Notes under the pieces: model-generated
Seen by the model: the letters and a program-made list of their open reading frames with translations, nothing else
Told to the model about the DNA's origin: nothing
The model's database searches: none
Assembly (NCBI RefSeq): GCF_018449435.1
Contig: NZ_JAHCMU010000004.1
Location: 1 to 64,000, forward strand
DNA: 64,000 nucleotides
Reading direction: 5' to 3'
Source of the DNA: Flagellimonas sp. 389
Lineage (GTDB): Bacteria > Bacteroidota > Bacteroidia > Flavobacteriales > Flavobacteriaceae
Position numbers and translations under genes: made by a program
Part shown: piece after piece, positions 43,969 to 52,884 of the stretch
Position numbering within the stretch: the stretch's first letter is position 1
Layout of the letters: each line of letters begins with the position of its first letter

Positions 43969-46818
43969 CTATGCTTCGGCATATGCTTCAATAGGTGTGC
44001 AAGTACAGATTAAATTACGATCCCCAAACGCTTCATCGGTCCTTCTGATTGTTGGCCAAAACTTATTTTCGTGAACATAAGCCAATGGAAAAGCCGCTTT
44101 TTGCCTACTATAAGGATAATCCCAATTATCGTTAGTTACCATTTCTAAGGTATGCGGTGCATTTTTAAGCACGTTGTTATAATCTTCCGTGCTTACCTCA
44201 TCAATCTCTTCTCGAATTGCTATCATTGCATCGCAAAACCTATCCAATTCAGAAAGACTCTCACTTTCCGTAGGTTCTATCATCATGGTTCCTGCAACGG
44301 GGAAGGATACAGTAGGAGCATGAAAACCGTAGTCCATAAGACGCTTAGCGATATCTGTTACTTCTACACCGTTTACTTTAAAGGGTCTACAATCTATAAT
44401 CATCTCATGGGCAGCTCTTCCTTTTTCCCCTGCATATAAAACATCAAATTTCCCTTTGAGCTTTTCTTTAATATAGTTGGCGTTCAGAATCGCAATTTCT
44501 GTGGACTTTGTCAGTCCTGTTGTCCCAAGCATTATAATGTACCCGTAAGATATTAAACAGGCAAGGGCGCTTCCCCATGGTGCTGCGGATATTGCGGTTA
44601 TTGCTTGATCTCCTCCTGTTTCAATCACAGGGTTTGTGGGAAGAAAAGGTTTTAATTGTTCGGCTACGCATATTGGTCCTACACCGGGCCCGCCTCCGCC
44701 ATGCGGTATGGCAAAGGTTTTATGTAGGTTTAAATGGCATACATCGGCACCGATAACGGCTGGATTGGTAAGGCCGACCTGTGCGTTCATATTGGCACCG
44801 TCCATATACACTTGACCGCCGTTTTGATGGATTAGGTTGGTTATATGAATGATTGAAGATTCAAATACACCATGTGTGGACGGATATGTCACCATCAAAG
44901 CAGCAAGATTTTCAGCATGCGATTGTACTTTTTCTTCTAAATCGGCAACATCTATATTTCCTTTTTCATCTGTTTTTGTAACGACCACTTTCATTCCCGC
45001 CATTACGGCCGATGCAGGGTTGGTTCCATGAGCAGAGGCAGGAATGATACAAATGTTTCGGTGTCCTTCTCCACGGGATTCATGATACGCCCTAATCGTC
45101 ATCAATCCAGCGTATTCGCCCTGGGCTCCCGAGTTTGGTTGTAATGATGTAGCTGCAAATCCTGTGATAATATTCAATTGCTTTTCAAGTTCATTTAGAA
45201 CTACTTGATATCCTTCCGCCTGATCAAGCGGTACAAAAGGATGGATATTACCCCAATTTGCCCAGCTCAACGGAAGCATTTCCGATGCTGCATTGAGTTT
45301 CATGGTACAGCTGCCCAAAGAAATCATGGAATGGTTCAATGCCAAATCTTTTCGTTCCAATTTTTTGATGTAACGCATCAATTCTGTTTCGGAATGATAG
45401 GAGTTGAAGACTTCGTGCTCCAAAAATGGAGCTTTTCTTTGCAAAGAACTTGGAATTACGTCTGAACTATCAGCAGAAGAATTTTCCTGTTCCGTATTTT
45501 CAGATTCGGCAAAACAAGAAATTAAAAGCTGAAGGTCATTTTGGGAAACAGCTTCGTTCAGCGAAATGGAAACTGTTTCAGCATCGATATAGTTGAGATT
45601 TATACTATTCTCTTCAGTAATAGTCTTCAGTTTTTTTGAATCCGAAACTTTTATTTTGATCGTATCAAAAAAAGCAGTGTTCGTTTGCTGTAATCCTAGT
45701 GCTTCGAGTTCTTTGGAAAGAAGCTTTGTTGTATTGTGCACTTTGTTGGCGATGAATTTTAGTCCATCCGGTCCATGGTAAACTGAGTACATTCCCGCCA
45801 TCACGGCCAATAAGACCTGAGCGGTGCAAATATTGGAAGTCGCTTTATCTCTTTTAATGTGCTGCTCCCTGGTCTGCAATGCCATTCGCAGGGCACGGTT
45901 TCCATCGGTATCTTTTGTAACGCCTATAATTCTTCCAGGGATACTTCTTTTGTAGGCTTCTTTAGTGGCGAAGAACGCTGCATGTGGTCCACCATATCCT
46001 AAAGGAATTCCAAAGCGTTGCGTAGTGCCTACCACAACGTCCACACCCCACTCACCAGGAGGTGTCAATAAAACCAAGCTGAGAATATCTGCGGCAACGG
46101 CAACTTTAATATCATTTACTTTTGCCTTTTGCACAAAGTCTGCATAATCATGTACTTGTCCGTGTTTACCCGGATATTGTAGCAAAGCACCATAAAATCC
46201 TTCGGAAAAATCAAATTCTTCATGGTTGCCTATTATCAATTCGATTCCAAGTGGAGTAGATCGTGTTTGAAGCAAACTTAAGGTTTGAGGCATCACTTCT
46301 TCGGAAACAAAGAATTTAAGTGCACGATCTTTCTTTTGTTGCCTTGAACGAACATCGAAGAGCATGGTCATGGCTTCCGCTGCAGCAGTACTTTCATCTA
46401 AGAGCGAAGCATTTGCCAATGCCATTCCCGTTAAATCGCATACCATGGTCTGAAAGTTTAATAAGGCTTCCAATCGGCCTTGGGCAATCTCGGCCTGATA
46501 CGGAGTATAAGCGGTATACCAACCTGGGTTTTCCAGAATGTTTCTTTTGATAACAGATGGCGTTAGACTCTCATGATATCCCAATCCGATATAGGTTTTG
46601 AAAACCTTATTTTTTTCTGATAGCTGTTGAATATGGGAAAGGAATTCATGTTCACTTATCCCTTCTGGGAGTTTCAGTGGTTCTTTTAGTCTAATATCAT
46701 CTGGAATAGTTTCAGAAATCAATTGCTCCATGTTTTCGACCCCAATGGTCTTAAATATGTGCTGAAGGTCTTTTTCTGAAATGCCAATGTGCCTATGGGC
46801 AAATACTTCTGTATTCAT
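43969..46818 (-). CDS. gcvP: glycine dehydrogenase (decarboxylating), P-protein
   Basis: 949 residues from the ATG at 46818 (MNTEVFAHRHIG…), the normal length of the single-chain P-protein. The frame stays open 79 codons further upstream, but that part has no similarity, overlaps the divergent gene and contains the promoter box. N-terminal half has TPYQAEIAQGRLEALLNFQTM; C-terminal half has the pyridoxal-phosphate lysine in NLHKTFAIPHGGGGPG (about 693). It decarboxylates glycine and passes the aminomethyl group to the H-protein. Other glycine cleavage genes are not in the window. Confidence 0.96.
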   Translation of the reverse strand: MNTEVFAHRHIGISEKDLQHIFKTIGVENMEQLISETIPDDIRLKEPLKLPEGISEHEFLSHIQQLSEKNKVFKTYIGLGYHESLTPSVIKRNILENPGWYTAYTPYQAEIAQGRLEALLNFQTMVCDLTGMALANASLLDESTAAAEAMTMLFDVRSRQQKKDRALKFFVSEEVMPQTLSLLQTRSTPLGIELIIGNHEEFDFSEGFYGALLQYPGKHGQVHDYADFVQKAKVNDIKVAVAADILSLVLLTPPGEWGVDVVVGTTQRFGIPLGYGGPHAAFFATKEAYKRSIPGRIIGVTKDTDGNRALRMALQTREQHIKRDKATSNICTAQVLLAVMAGMYSVYHGPDGLKFIANKVHNTTKLLSKELEALGLQQTNTAFFDTIKIKVSDSKKLKTITEENSINLNYIDAETVSISLNEAVSQNDLQLLISCFAESENTEQENSSADSSDVIPSSLQRKAPFLEHEVFNSYHSETELMRYIKKLERKDLALNHSMISLGSCTMKLNAASEMLPLSWANWGNIHPFVPLDQAEGYQVVLNELEKQLNIITGFAATSLQPNSGAQGEYAGLMTIRAYHESRGEGHRNICIIPASAHGTNPASAVMAGMKVVVTKTDEKGNIDVADLEEKVQSHAENLAALMVTYPSTHGVFESSIIHITNLIHQNGGQVYMDGANMNAQVGLTNPAVIGADVCHLNLHKTFAIPHGGGGPGVGPICVAEQLKPFLPTNPVIETGGDQAITAISAAPWGSALACLISYGYIIMLGTTGLTKSTEIAILNANYIKEKLKGKFDVLYAGEKGRAAHEMIIDCRPFKVNGVEVTDIAKRLMDYGFHAPTVSFPVAGTMMIEPTESESLSELDRFCDAMIAIREEIDEVSTEDYNNVLKNAPHTLEMVTNDNWDYPYSRQKAAFPLAYVHENKFWPTIRRTDEAFGDRNLICTCTPIEAYAEA

Positions 46819-46838
46819 TGCTAGTTTAATAAAGTCCA

Positions 46839-46846
46839 CAAAATTA
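46839..46846 (-). promoter_or_regulatory. gcvP promoter -7 box
   Basis: Minus-strand TAATTTTG (46846-46839) is an exact TAnnTTTG match, 20 bases before the ATG at 46818. No strong -33 element. It supports the shorter gcvP start. Confidence 0.45.
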
Positions 46847-46943
46847 GGGATTAATTCAATGAAAATGGGCATTTTTGATAACAGTGGATTCAAAGTTGTC
46901 AACCAGAAATCAACCTTTTTTCCAAGAGTAATAATTATGTTTA

Positions 46944-47768
46944 ATGAAATTGTTAAAGAACTTATTTGATTTTTATTTGGACGCCAGTATCCATGTGGCA
47001 TTAGCTGTGGTTTCTTTAGCAGGTGTAACGAACCAAATGTTAAACATTTCATCAAATCTTTACTTAAGCGGGTTTGTTTTCTGCGGTACTATAGTGTGCT
47101 ATAATTTTGTTAAATATGGGGTGGAGGCGGAAAAATACTTGATCGTATCCAATAGCTATCAAAGAAATATCCAGATTCTCAGCTTCATAAGCTTTCCATT
47201 GGCAGTTTATTTTTTGTTGCATTTAAAAAAAGAGATATGGATAGCAACCGCTATTTTAGGTTTGATTTCTACACTTTATGCTGTCCCGCTTTTGCCCAAG
47301 GCAAAAAATCTACGGAGCCTCGGTGGCTTTAAAATTTATATTGTGGCTTTGGTATGGGCTGGGTTCACTGTTTTGTTACCCGCTTTGGATGCCAAACTGA
47401 CCCTAACGGATGATATTTGGCTGTATTTGGTTCAAAGGTTTGTTCTTGTACTTATACTTATTCTGCCTTTTGAGATACGGGATATGAACTGGGATGATAA
47501 AAGTTTGAGGACACTGCCCCAAGTACTAGGTGTAGTAAAAACAAAAGTATTAGGGCTTCTATTGATTTTCGTTTTTTTTGCAATAGGTTTTTTAAAAGAC
47601 GATTTAACCAAAAAAGAAGTTTTATCCAGTCTTTTGGTAGCTGTTATTTTAATTGGAATTTTTACTGTAAAAGATAAAACGAAGCATAAATACTTTGCTT
47701 CATTTTGGGTAGAGGGTATACCAGTCATTTGGTTTTGCTCAAATCTAATTTTGAACAGGATTTTCTAA
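46944..47768 (+). CDS. UbiA-like multi-pass membrane protein
   Basis: 274 residues with about eight membrane segments. 'PFEIRDMNWDDKSLRTLPQVLGVVKTK' (about 173-199) resembles the second Asp-rich motif of UbiA prenyltransferases, but the first motif (NDxxDxxxD) is replaced by NFVKYGVEAEK near 54-64. It may be an inactive or divergent relative, so no reaction is assigned. Its 3' end overlaps the convergent anti-sigma-like gene by four bases. TATGTTTA directly before the ATG resembles a -7 box. Confidence 0.72.
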   Translation: MKLLKNLFDFYLDASIHVALAVVSLAGVTNQMLNISSNLYLSGFVFCGTIVCYNFVKYGVEAEKYLIVSNSYQRNIQILSFISFPLAVYFLLHLKKEIWIATAILGLISTLYAVPLLPKAKNLRSLGGFKIYIVALVWAGFTVLLPALDAKLTLTDDIWLYLVQRFVLVLILILPFEIRDMNWDDKSLRTLPQVLGVVKTKVLGLLLIFVFFAIGFLKDDLTKKEVLSSLLVAVILIGIFTVKDKTKHKYFASFWVEGIPVIWFCSNLILNRIF

Positions 47769-47995
47769 AGATGTTCTTTCAGTTTTTTGCGCATTTCCTC
47801 TTTATCATTTTCTGAAAGCACATTAAGGCCCGCTTTATCGCAAAGCGAAGTCAATGCAGTATTGTTTTTGGTAAATTTTGCGCATGTCTTGCACATTAAA
47901 ATATGAAGCTTCAGTTTTTGTATTTCCCAAAAACTAGCTTCTTTATATTGTGACTTATTACATATGTTCGAGGCCTGCTCGCACGAAATCTTCAT
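47765..47995 (-). CDS. small zinc-finger anti-sigma-like protein
   Basis: 76 residues from the ATG at 47995 (MKISCEQASNIC…), 2 bases after the sigma gene; a start at 48007 would overlap the sigma gene by 10 bases. His31, Cys35 and Cys38 form HxxxCxxC, the zinc anti-sigma motif, with Cys5 or Cys12 as the possible fourth ligand. There is no membrane helix, so it would be a soluble, minimal anti-sigma factor. Its role is inferred from the motif and from the adjacent sigma gene. Confidence 0.75.
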   Translation of the reverse strand: MKISCEQASNICNKSQYKEASFWEIQKLKLHILMCKTCAKFTKNNTALTSLCDKAGLNVLSENDKEEMRKKLKEHL

Positions 47996-47997
47996 AA

Positions 47998-48552
47998 CTA
48001 AAACCAATTTTGATTCAGGCAGCCCATAAGTGCTGTACGTGCTCTATGGATCATCACCCACAAGTTGGACGGATTAATTCCCAATTCATTACAAATATCT
48101 TCGGTGCTCATTCCCTGAATAGTTTTCATGCTAAAAACCAAAGACTGTTTTTTGGGTAATTTTGAAATACATTCCTGAATGGCAACACCCAGCTCTTCGT
48201 TTTCCATTGCACTGTCACCTTCCTTGCTAAATGGGTCTGCAACCTGTTCTTCCAGCCAATCTCCTTCAGAATCTGTACTGGCATTATAATTTACACGAAC
48301 TTCTGCCTTTCCTTTTTTAGAATTTATTTTTCTGTAATGGTCAATAACTTTTCTTTTTAAAATTGCGATTAACCATGTTCGTTCGGCTGCGTCACCTTTA
48401 TAGTTTTTTGCCGAATTGAGTCCTGCGAAAAATGTTTCTTGAACTAAATCCTTCGCAATTTCCGCATCGCTAACTCTTGCTACTGCATAGTTGAAGAGAT
48501 AATCTGCATAAAGGTCAATCCAAGTATCTGGTTTAAGTTCGTTTGCTGCCAT
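47998..48552 (-). CDS. ECF-type RNA polymerase sigma factor
   Basis: 184 residues. Region 2 (about 12-80) has 'DLYADYLFNYAVARVSDAEIAKDLVQETFFAGLNS' with the core-binding and -10-binding helices. Region 4 (about 125-180) has 'CISKLPKKQSLVFSMKTIQGMSTEDICNELGINPSNLWVMIHRAR', the -35-binding helix-turn-helix. A linker of about 40 residues is acidic. The downstream gene is its probable anti-sigma factor. Target genes cannot be read from the window. Confidence 0.93.
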   Translation of the reverse strand: MAANELKPDTWIDLYADYLFNYAVARVSDAEIAKDLVQETFFAGLNSAKNYKGDAAERTWLIAILKRKVIDHYRKINSKKGKAEVRVNYNASTDSEGDWLEEQVADPFSKEGDSAMENEELGVAIQECISKLPKKQSLVFSMKTIQGMSTEDICNELGINPSNLWVMIHRARTALMGCLNQNWF

Positions 48553-48568
48553 ATCTTTTAAGAAGTAC

Positions 48569-48576
48569 CAAAAGTA
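48569..48576 (-). promoter_or_regulatory. sigma factor promoter -7 box
   Basis: Minus-strand TACTTTTG (48576-48569) is an exact TAnnTTTG match, 16 bases before the sigma gene start. It is flanked by AGTAC/GTACT, an inverted repeat. No matching -33 element was found. Confidence 0.45.
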
Positions 48577-48731
48577 CTAGATTTTAATTAATGATTTCAT
48601 GCTTTGTACACTGCAAACGACTTTAAAAAGTATCACAAAATGTTCATGAACTTGGAATTTGGCTTTTTGTTATGATTTTAAGGACCATAAACTGATACGT
48701 AATATGAAATCCCCAACTATTTTTAAATTAT

Positions 48732-49619
48732 CTATTTAGTACAGGTAATCAAATAATACCCAAAACTTTTCATGTGCAAGCCAGATAGCAAAGCATAGAA
48801 CGATCCCTTAAGATTATGCAAACTTTCTTTTTTTAACGTTCTGTTCCTCCAAAGTTTTTTGAACATAAAACCAACTATGGCAAAGGGAACATGAAGTACG
48901 GAAGGAGCAACTCTAAATGAGATATCTTCTACTGCTACGTTTTTAAACCCTACCTTCTTTAAATCGTTGACTACGTTTTTAATAGCTCCCAATTTTTCAA
49001 GACTCCAATGATCGCAGAGTTTGTTGTATGCCATGGAACTGCCATAACAAAGTTGTTCTGCATCTTTTTTCAGAAATGCATCGGCAATTACTAGTTTCGA
49101 ATTGGGTTTTAAAATTCGATAGGCTTCGGCAAATGAAGCTTTATCATGTCCTGAATGACAGAAGCTTTCTATAGCGATGGCACCATCACAAGAGTTAGAG
49201 ACCAAAGAAGTCCTATTGTAGTTTTCCTTTAAAATAACTGCGTTCAAATCCTTTAAAAGTTTATTGCCTTCATTTACTTGGAATTCGGATAAGGTAATGC
49301 CAATTGCGGAAAGGTTTTTATTCCTTTTCAATGCGTATCTCATACTGCCGCCCATCCCACAACCTAAATCTGCCAATAGGCTTTTGCTTTTACCTATATT
49401 CAATCGACCTAGAACTTGTTTGTTCATCTCATTCAGCATTTCATCCCGTTTTAATGGGTTGGTTTTAAAAAGATTGAAATACCCAAAATGCATATTGAAA
49501 TCCTTGCTCCAGAATTCATAATCTTCCGTTGCTTCGTTATAGAAGTCGATAATATCCACTTCTATTTTTGGATTGTTTTCAGTAGCGTAGTATTGTTTTT
49601 CTAGGGTGAGATCTTTCAT
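48732..49619 (-). CDS. SAM-dependent methyltransferase
   Basis: 295 residues from the ATG at 49619. A longer frame (to 49676) would overlap the upstream gene's end and lacks similarity. 'SLLADLGCGMGGSMRYAL' (about 71-88) is the SAM-binding motif I, and 'IGITLSEFQVNEGNKLL' follows as in sterol, tocopherol or fatty-acid methyltransferases. 'VPFAIVGFMFKKLWRNR' near 260 looks like a membrane-associated helix. The substrate may be a lipid, by resemblance only. Last gene of a cassette with a four-helix membrane protein and a MarR-like regulator. Confidence 0.85.
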   Translation of the reverse strand: MKDLTLEKQYYATENNPKIEVDIIDFYNEATEDYEFWSKDFNMHFGYFNLFKTNPLKRDEMLNEMNKQVLGRLNIGKSKSLLADLGCGMGGSMRYALKRNKNLSAIGITLSEFQVNEGNKLLKDLNAVILKENYNRTSLVSNSCDGAIAIESFCHSGHDKASFAEAYRILKPNSKLVIADAFLKKDAEQLCYGSSMAYNKLCDHWSLEKLGAIKNVVNDLKKVGFKNVAVEDISFRVAPSVLHVPFAIVGFMFKKLWRNRTLKKESLHNLKGSFYALLSGLHMKSFGYYLITCTK

Positions 49620-49629
49620 AACGGAATTT

Positions 49630-50070
49630 TTAACTGTTGAAATATTGTAAGCAATTGTTGACGAACAACCAGGCAAAGACCACTGCGAATAGCGTGAACA
49701 GGGTGTTCATAAAGTAACTGCCAAACTTGAATATAGGTTGTTGTGGAATGGTGTACATGGGGTAATACGCTATTTGGGTGGCAACTTTCCCTATCCAATA
49801 AGCTCCAATCAATCCAGTTAGGGCCATTGCCAATCGGGTTCCGTTTTGTAGATCGGTGGTCAAAAGAATGGCAATACAGCCAAAAGAAAAGTTGAGACCT
49901 TGAATGTATCGGCCATAGGTTTTTGCAATTTCCTGATTTAAGGGTTTTAGCTGTTTTACATCATTGTACCAATCAAAAACTTTGTGCCTTATATAGGGAT
50001 AGATCAGCGCGGTAAAGATTTGACCAATCCCACCTAAAATGATAAGCCAATTTGGAACATTATATTTCAT
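49630..50070 (-). CDS. four-helix membrane protein of unknown function
   Basis: 146 residues with four hydrophobic segments (about 8-26, 60-72, 80-100 and 120-142). The sequence 'LNFSFGCIAILLTTDLQNGTRL' and 'GKVATQIAYYPMYTIPQQP' carry no family motif I know. It lies 52 bases after the regulator and 10 bases before the methyltransferase, so it belongs to their transcript. Confidence 0.75.
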   Translation of the reverse strand: MKYNVPNWLIILGGIGQIFTALIYPYIRHKVFDWYNDVKQLKPLNQEIAKTYGRYIQGLNFSFGCIAILLTTDLQNGTRLAMALTGLIGAYWIGKVATQIAYYPMYTIPQQPIFKFGSYFMNTLFTLFAVVFAWLFVNNCLQYFNS

Positions 50071-50122
50071 AATCAGTATTTTAAAAGTTTCAGAAAATAT
50101 TGAAATTAAAATTCAAAAAAAA

Positions 50123-50626
50123 TTATTTTAATAATTTGAGTAACGTATTGCTCATCCAATTTTGTTTATGATTCACTGCCTTATCCAAAAGGTTGTCAGC
50201 AGTTTTGGCTAAATCGTGTAAAGCTTTTGTTTGTTTAATCAACTCTTTTGTTTTTTCGGTGCCATCGTCGGTTATTGAACTTATTTCCTCCAAAGTCTTG
50301 ATTACGGGTTTTATTTCTCGTCTGCTACGTTCTTTGGCGATTACCCTAGCCAATTCTTGTACATCTTTTTCGGTGGAAAAATATTCTTTACGTTCTCCTG
50401 CCTTTAACTCTTTGGTCACAATGCCCCAATCGATTAATTGGCGAACGTTCATGCTAGTATTCCCTCTTGAAATTTGAAGTTCCTCCATAATTTCTTCAGT
50501 AGTCAATGGTTTGGTGGAAATAAAAAGTAAGGCTTGTATCTGGGCCATGGCTTTATTTATGCCCCAAAGCGTACCCAAGCTTCCCCAGGTACTTATAAAC
50601 TTATCTTTTGCCTCTTGATATTCCAT
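50123..50626 (-). CDS. GbsR/MarR-family transcriptional regulator
   Basis: 167 residues from the ATG at 50626 (MEYQEAKDKFISTWG…). An in-frame upstream ATG at 50659 would lie within the -33 element, so the shorter start is used. A winged helix-turn-helix spans about 20-90 ('TTEEIMEELQISRGNTSMNVRQLIDWGIVTKELKAGERKEYFS'), as in GbsR-like repressors. A long helical C-terminus (about 95-165) suits dimerisation. It probably controls its own operon with the membrane protein and methyltransferase. The promoter box ends four bases before the ATG. Confidence 0.87.
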   Translation of the reverse strand: MEYQEAKDKFISTWGSLGTLWGINKAMAQIQALLFISTKPLTTEEIMEELQISRGNTSMNVRQLIDWGIVTKELKAGERKEYFSTEKDVQELARVIAKERSRREIKPVIKTLEEISSITDDGTEKTKELIKQTKALHDLAKTADNLLDKAVNHKQNWMSNTLLKLLK

Positions 50627-50630
50627 ATAG

Positions 50631-50660
50631 CAAAGATAAGAATATTTTTGTAATTTCAAA
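50631..50660 (-). promoter_or_regulatory. promoter of the GbsR/MarR-like gene, abutting the start codon
   Basis: On the minus strand TTTG (50660-50657), 18 bases, then TATCTTTG (50638-50631): a full consensus promoter. The ATG begins 4 bases after the box, so the mRNA should be leaderless or have one or two leader bases. Confidence 0.72.
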
Positions 50661-50680
50661 AATTATTGAAAGTATAAAAA

Positions 50681-52711
50681 TCAACTCACTTTTTGAATAA
50701 GTCCTGCTCGTTCCAATAAAGATTCTATTTTGGGCTCTGCCCCTCTAAAACGTTTGTAGAGCGTCATAGGGTTTTCGGTGCCACCTTTGGAAAGAACATG
50801 TTCCTTGAATTTGGTTGCAATTTTCTTGTTGAAAATTCCATTTTCCTTAAAATAAGCAAATGCATCGGCATCTAAAACCTCTGCCCATTTATAACTATAG
50901 TAGCCAGAGGAATAACCGCCTTGGAAAATATGGGAAAATGATGTGCTCATACAGGTTTCTGGCGTATTGGGGAAGAGGTCGGTACCTTCAAAAGCTTTGG
51001 ACTCGTAAGCTTTCACATTCGTAATGTTTGATGGGTCGGTTCCATGCCATGCCATATCCAAAAGGCCAAAACTTAATTGACGGAGCGTTGCCATCCCTTC
51101 CTGAAACGTTGCGGATTCCTTTATCTTTTCGACCAAATCCATGGGAATCAGTTCCCCTGTTTCGTAATGGAATGCAAATAGTTCCAAAGCTTCCTTTTCA
51201 TAGCACCAGTTTTCCAGCACTTGACTTGGGAGTTCTACAAAGTCCCAATAAACTGATGTCCCCGAAAGACTTGGATAAGTGGTATTTGCCAACATTCCAT
51301 GCAACGCATGCCCGAACTCATGGAAAAGCGTAGTCACCTCGTTAAACGTTAGTAGCGATGGTTTTGAGGTAGTGGGCTTGGTGAAATTACAGACGTTGGA
51401 AATATGGGGTCTACTATTTTTACCATCTAAGGTATATTGCGGCTTGTACGAAGTCATCCAAGCTCCGCCCCGTTTTCCGGGTCTTGGGTGAAAATCGGCA
51501 TAAAACAGTGAAACCAGATTTTTAGAACTATCGTAAACTTCATATGTTTTTACATCCTCGTGGTATTTTTCAATACCTGAAACTTCTTTGAAGTTGAGGT
51601 CAAACAGTTTTTCGGCAACTTTGAAAACCCCATCGATTACATTTTCTAACTTAAAATAGGGCTTTAGTTTTTCATCATTCAAATTGAACAGTTTTTGTTT
51701 CAATTTTTCTGAATAATAGGCGCTGTCCCATTTTTCCAATTGTGAAATGCCATCAAGTTCTATTGCAAAACCCTCTAATGCTGCAAATTCTTTTTCGGCG
51801 GCTGGTTTTGCTTTCTCCAAAAGCTCTGTTAAAAATTCATGTACCTTTTCTGGTGTTTCCGCCATGCGTTCTTCGAGAACAAAATGTGCGTGGGTTTGGT
51901 ACCCTAGGAGGTTGGCTCTCTCGTGCCTTAGTGTGGCAATTTTTAATGTGTTCTCTTGGTTATCTAGCTCATCATTGTGAAATCCTTTACTACCGAAAGC
52001 GAGCGAAAGTTTCTTGCGCAGTTCCCTGTTGTCAGCGTATTTCATAAAAGGAATATAGCTAGGGTAGTCCAATGTTATGAGCCAACCCTCTTTATTCTTG
52101 GATTTTGCAAGTTGCGCCGCTGCTTCTTTGGCTCCGTTAGGGAGGCCACTTAAATCTTTCTCATCTGTAAGGAGCAATTCGAATTTATTGGTTTCTGCGA
52201 GAACGTTTTCTCCAAACTTTAATTTCAGTTTTGATAATTCGGCATCGATTTTCCGAAGCCTTTTTTTAGCATCATCACCAAGGTTCGCGCCATTACGACT
52301 GAAGCTTTTATACCTTTTCTCCAACAAGGTTTGCTGTTCTATGGAAAGATTCAAGGAATTTTTTTGTTCGTAGACTGATTTAATTCGTTCGAAAAGTTCC
52401 TCATTCAGCGTGATATCATTACCGAACTCAGATAATAGTGGAGAGACTTCTTGCGCAATCTTTTGAATTTCATCATTGGTTTCAGCAGAATTCAGATTGA
52501 AGAAAACGCTGGAAATTCTATCCAGCTGCTTGCCTGAAAAATCCAAAGCTTCCAAGGTGTTTTTAAAAGTGGGCGGTTCTGGGTTCTTTGCAATTTCATC
52601 AATTTCTTTTTTTGCATCTCCGATTGCCTGTAAGAAAGCGGGTTTAAAATGTTCGTTCTTTAGCTGCTCAAAAGGAGCTTGATCAAACGGTTGAAGAAGG
52701 GGATTATCCAT
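50681..52711 (-). CDS. M3-family oligopeptidase
   Basis: 676 residues, typical for oligopeptidase A or dipeptidyl carboxypeptidase-type enzymes. 'TLFHEFGHALHGMLA' (about 463-477) gives the HExxH zinc site, with the third ligand Glu in 'YWDFVELPSQVLENW'. 'HIFQGGYSSGYYSYKWAEV' near 615 is the substrate Tyr block. No signal peptide, so it is probably cytoplasmic and degrades short peptides. It is alone, with its stop 21 bases from the regulator promoter. Confidence 0.94.
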   Translation of the reverse strand: MDNPLLQPFDQAPFEQLKNEHFKPAFLQAIGDAKKEIDEIAKNPEPPTFKNTLEALDFSGKQLDRISSVFFNLNSAETNDEIQKIAQEVSPLLSEFGNDITLNEELFERIKSVYEQKNSLNLSIEQQTLLEKRYKSFSRNGANLGDDAKKRLRKIDAELSKLKLKFGENVLAETNKFELLLTDEKDLSGLPNGAKEAAAQLAKSKNKEGWLITLDYPSYIPFMKYADNRELRKKLSLAFGSKGFHNDELDNQENTLKIATLRHERANLLGYQTHAHFVLEERMAETPEKVHEFLTELLEKAKPAAEKEFAALEGFAIELDGISQLEKWDSAYYSEKLKQKLFNLNDEKLKPYFKLENVIDGVFKVAEKLFDLNFKEVSGIEKYHEDVKTYEVYDSSKNLVSLFYADFHPRPGKRGGAWMTSYKPQYTLDGKNSRPHISNVCNFTKPTTSKPSLLTFNEVTTLFHEFGHALHGMLANTTYPSLSGTSVYWDFVELPSQVLENWCYEKEALELFAFHYETGELIPMDLVEKIKESATFQEGMATLRQLSFGLLDMAWHGTDPSNITNVKAYESKAFEGTDLFPNTPETCMSTSFSHIFQGGYSSGYYSYKWAEVLDADAFAYFKENGIFNKKIATKFKEHVLSKGGTENPMTLYKRFRGAEPKIESLLERAGLIQKVS

Positions 52712-52835
52712 GAATTAGATGTGAGATATTAGAATTTAGTATTGAGAAAATTTGTAAACTGGATTAATGGATTTTCAGATTTTTTGTTCGATTTTATTCA
52801 TTGGATTATGTAATAATTAAAAGATATACTTTTAC

Positions 52836-52884
52836 TGACTCCTGACTCCTGACTCCTGACCACTTACTTCGTACCTCGTACTTC
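52836..52884 (+). repeat. 7-base tandem repeat array spanning the purE stop
   Basis: Seven in-register heptads: TGACTCC three times, then TGACCAC, TTACTTC, GTACCTC and GTACTTC. The first three are identical; the last ones vary but keep the 7-base period and the ACYYC core. The purE stop codon (52864-52866) lies inside the array, so the last residues of PurE (EVRGTK) are encoded by it. Confidence 0.8.

Noticed and set aside
46819..47055. N-terminal extension of gcvP by 79 codons
   Set aside because: Lacks similarity to P-protein, contains the -7 box and overlaps the divergent gene at 46944; the ATG at 46818 gives the normal length.
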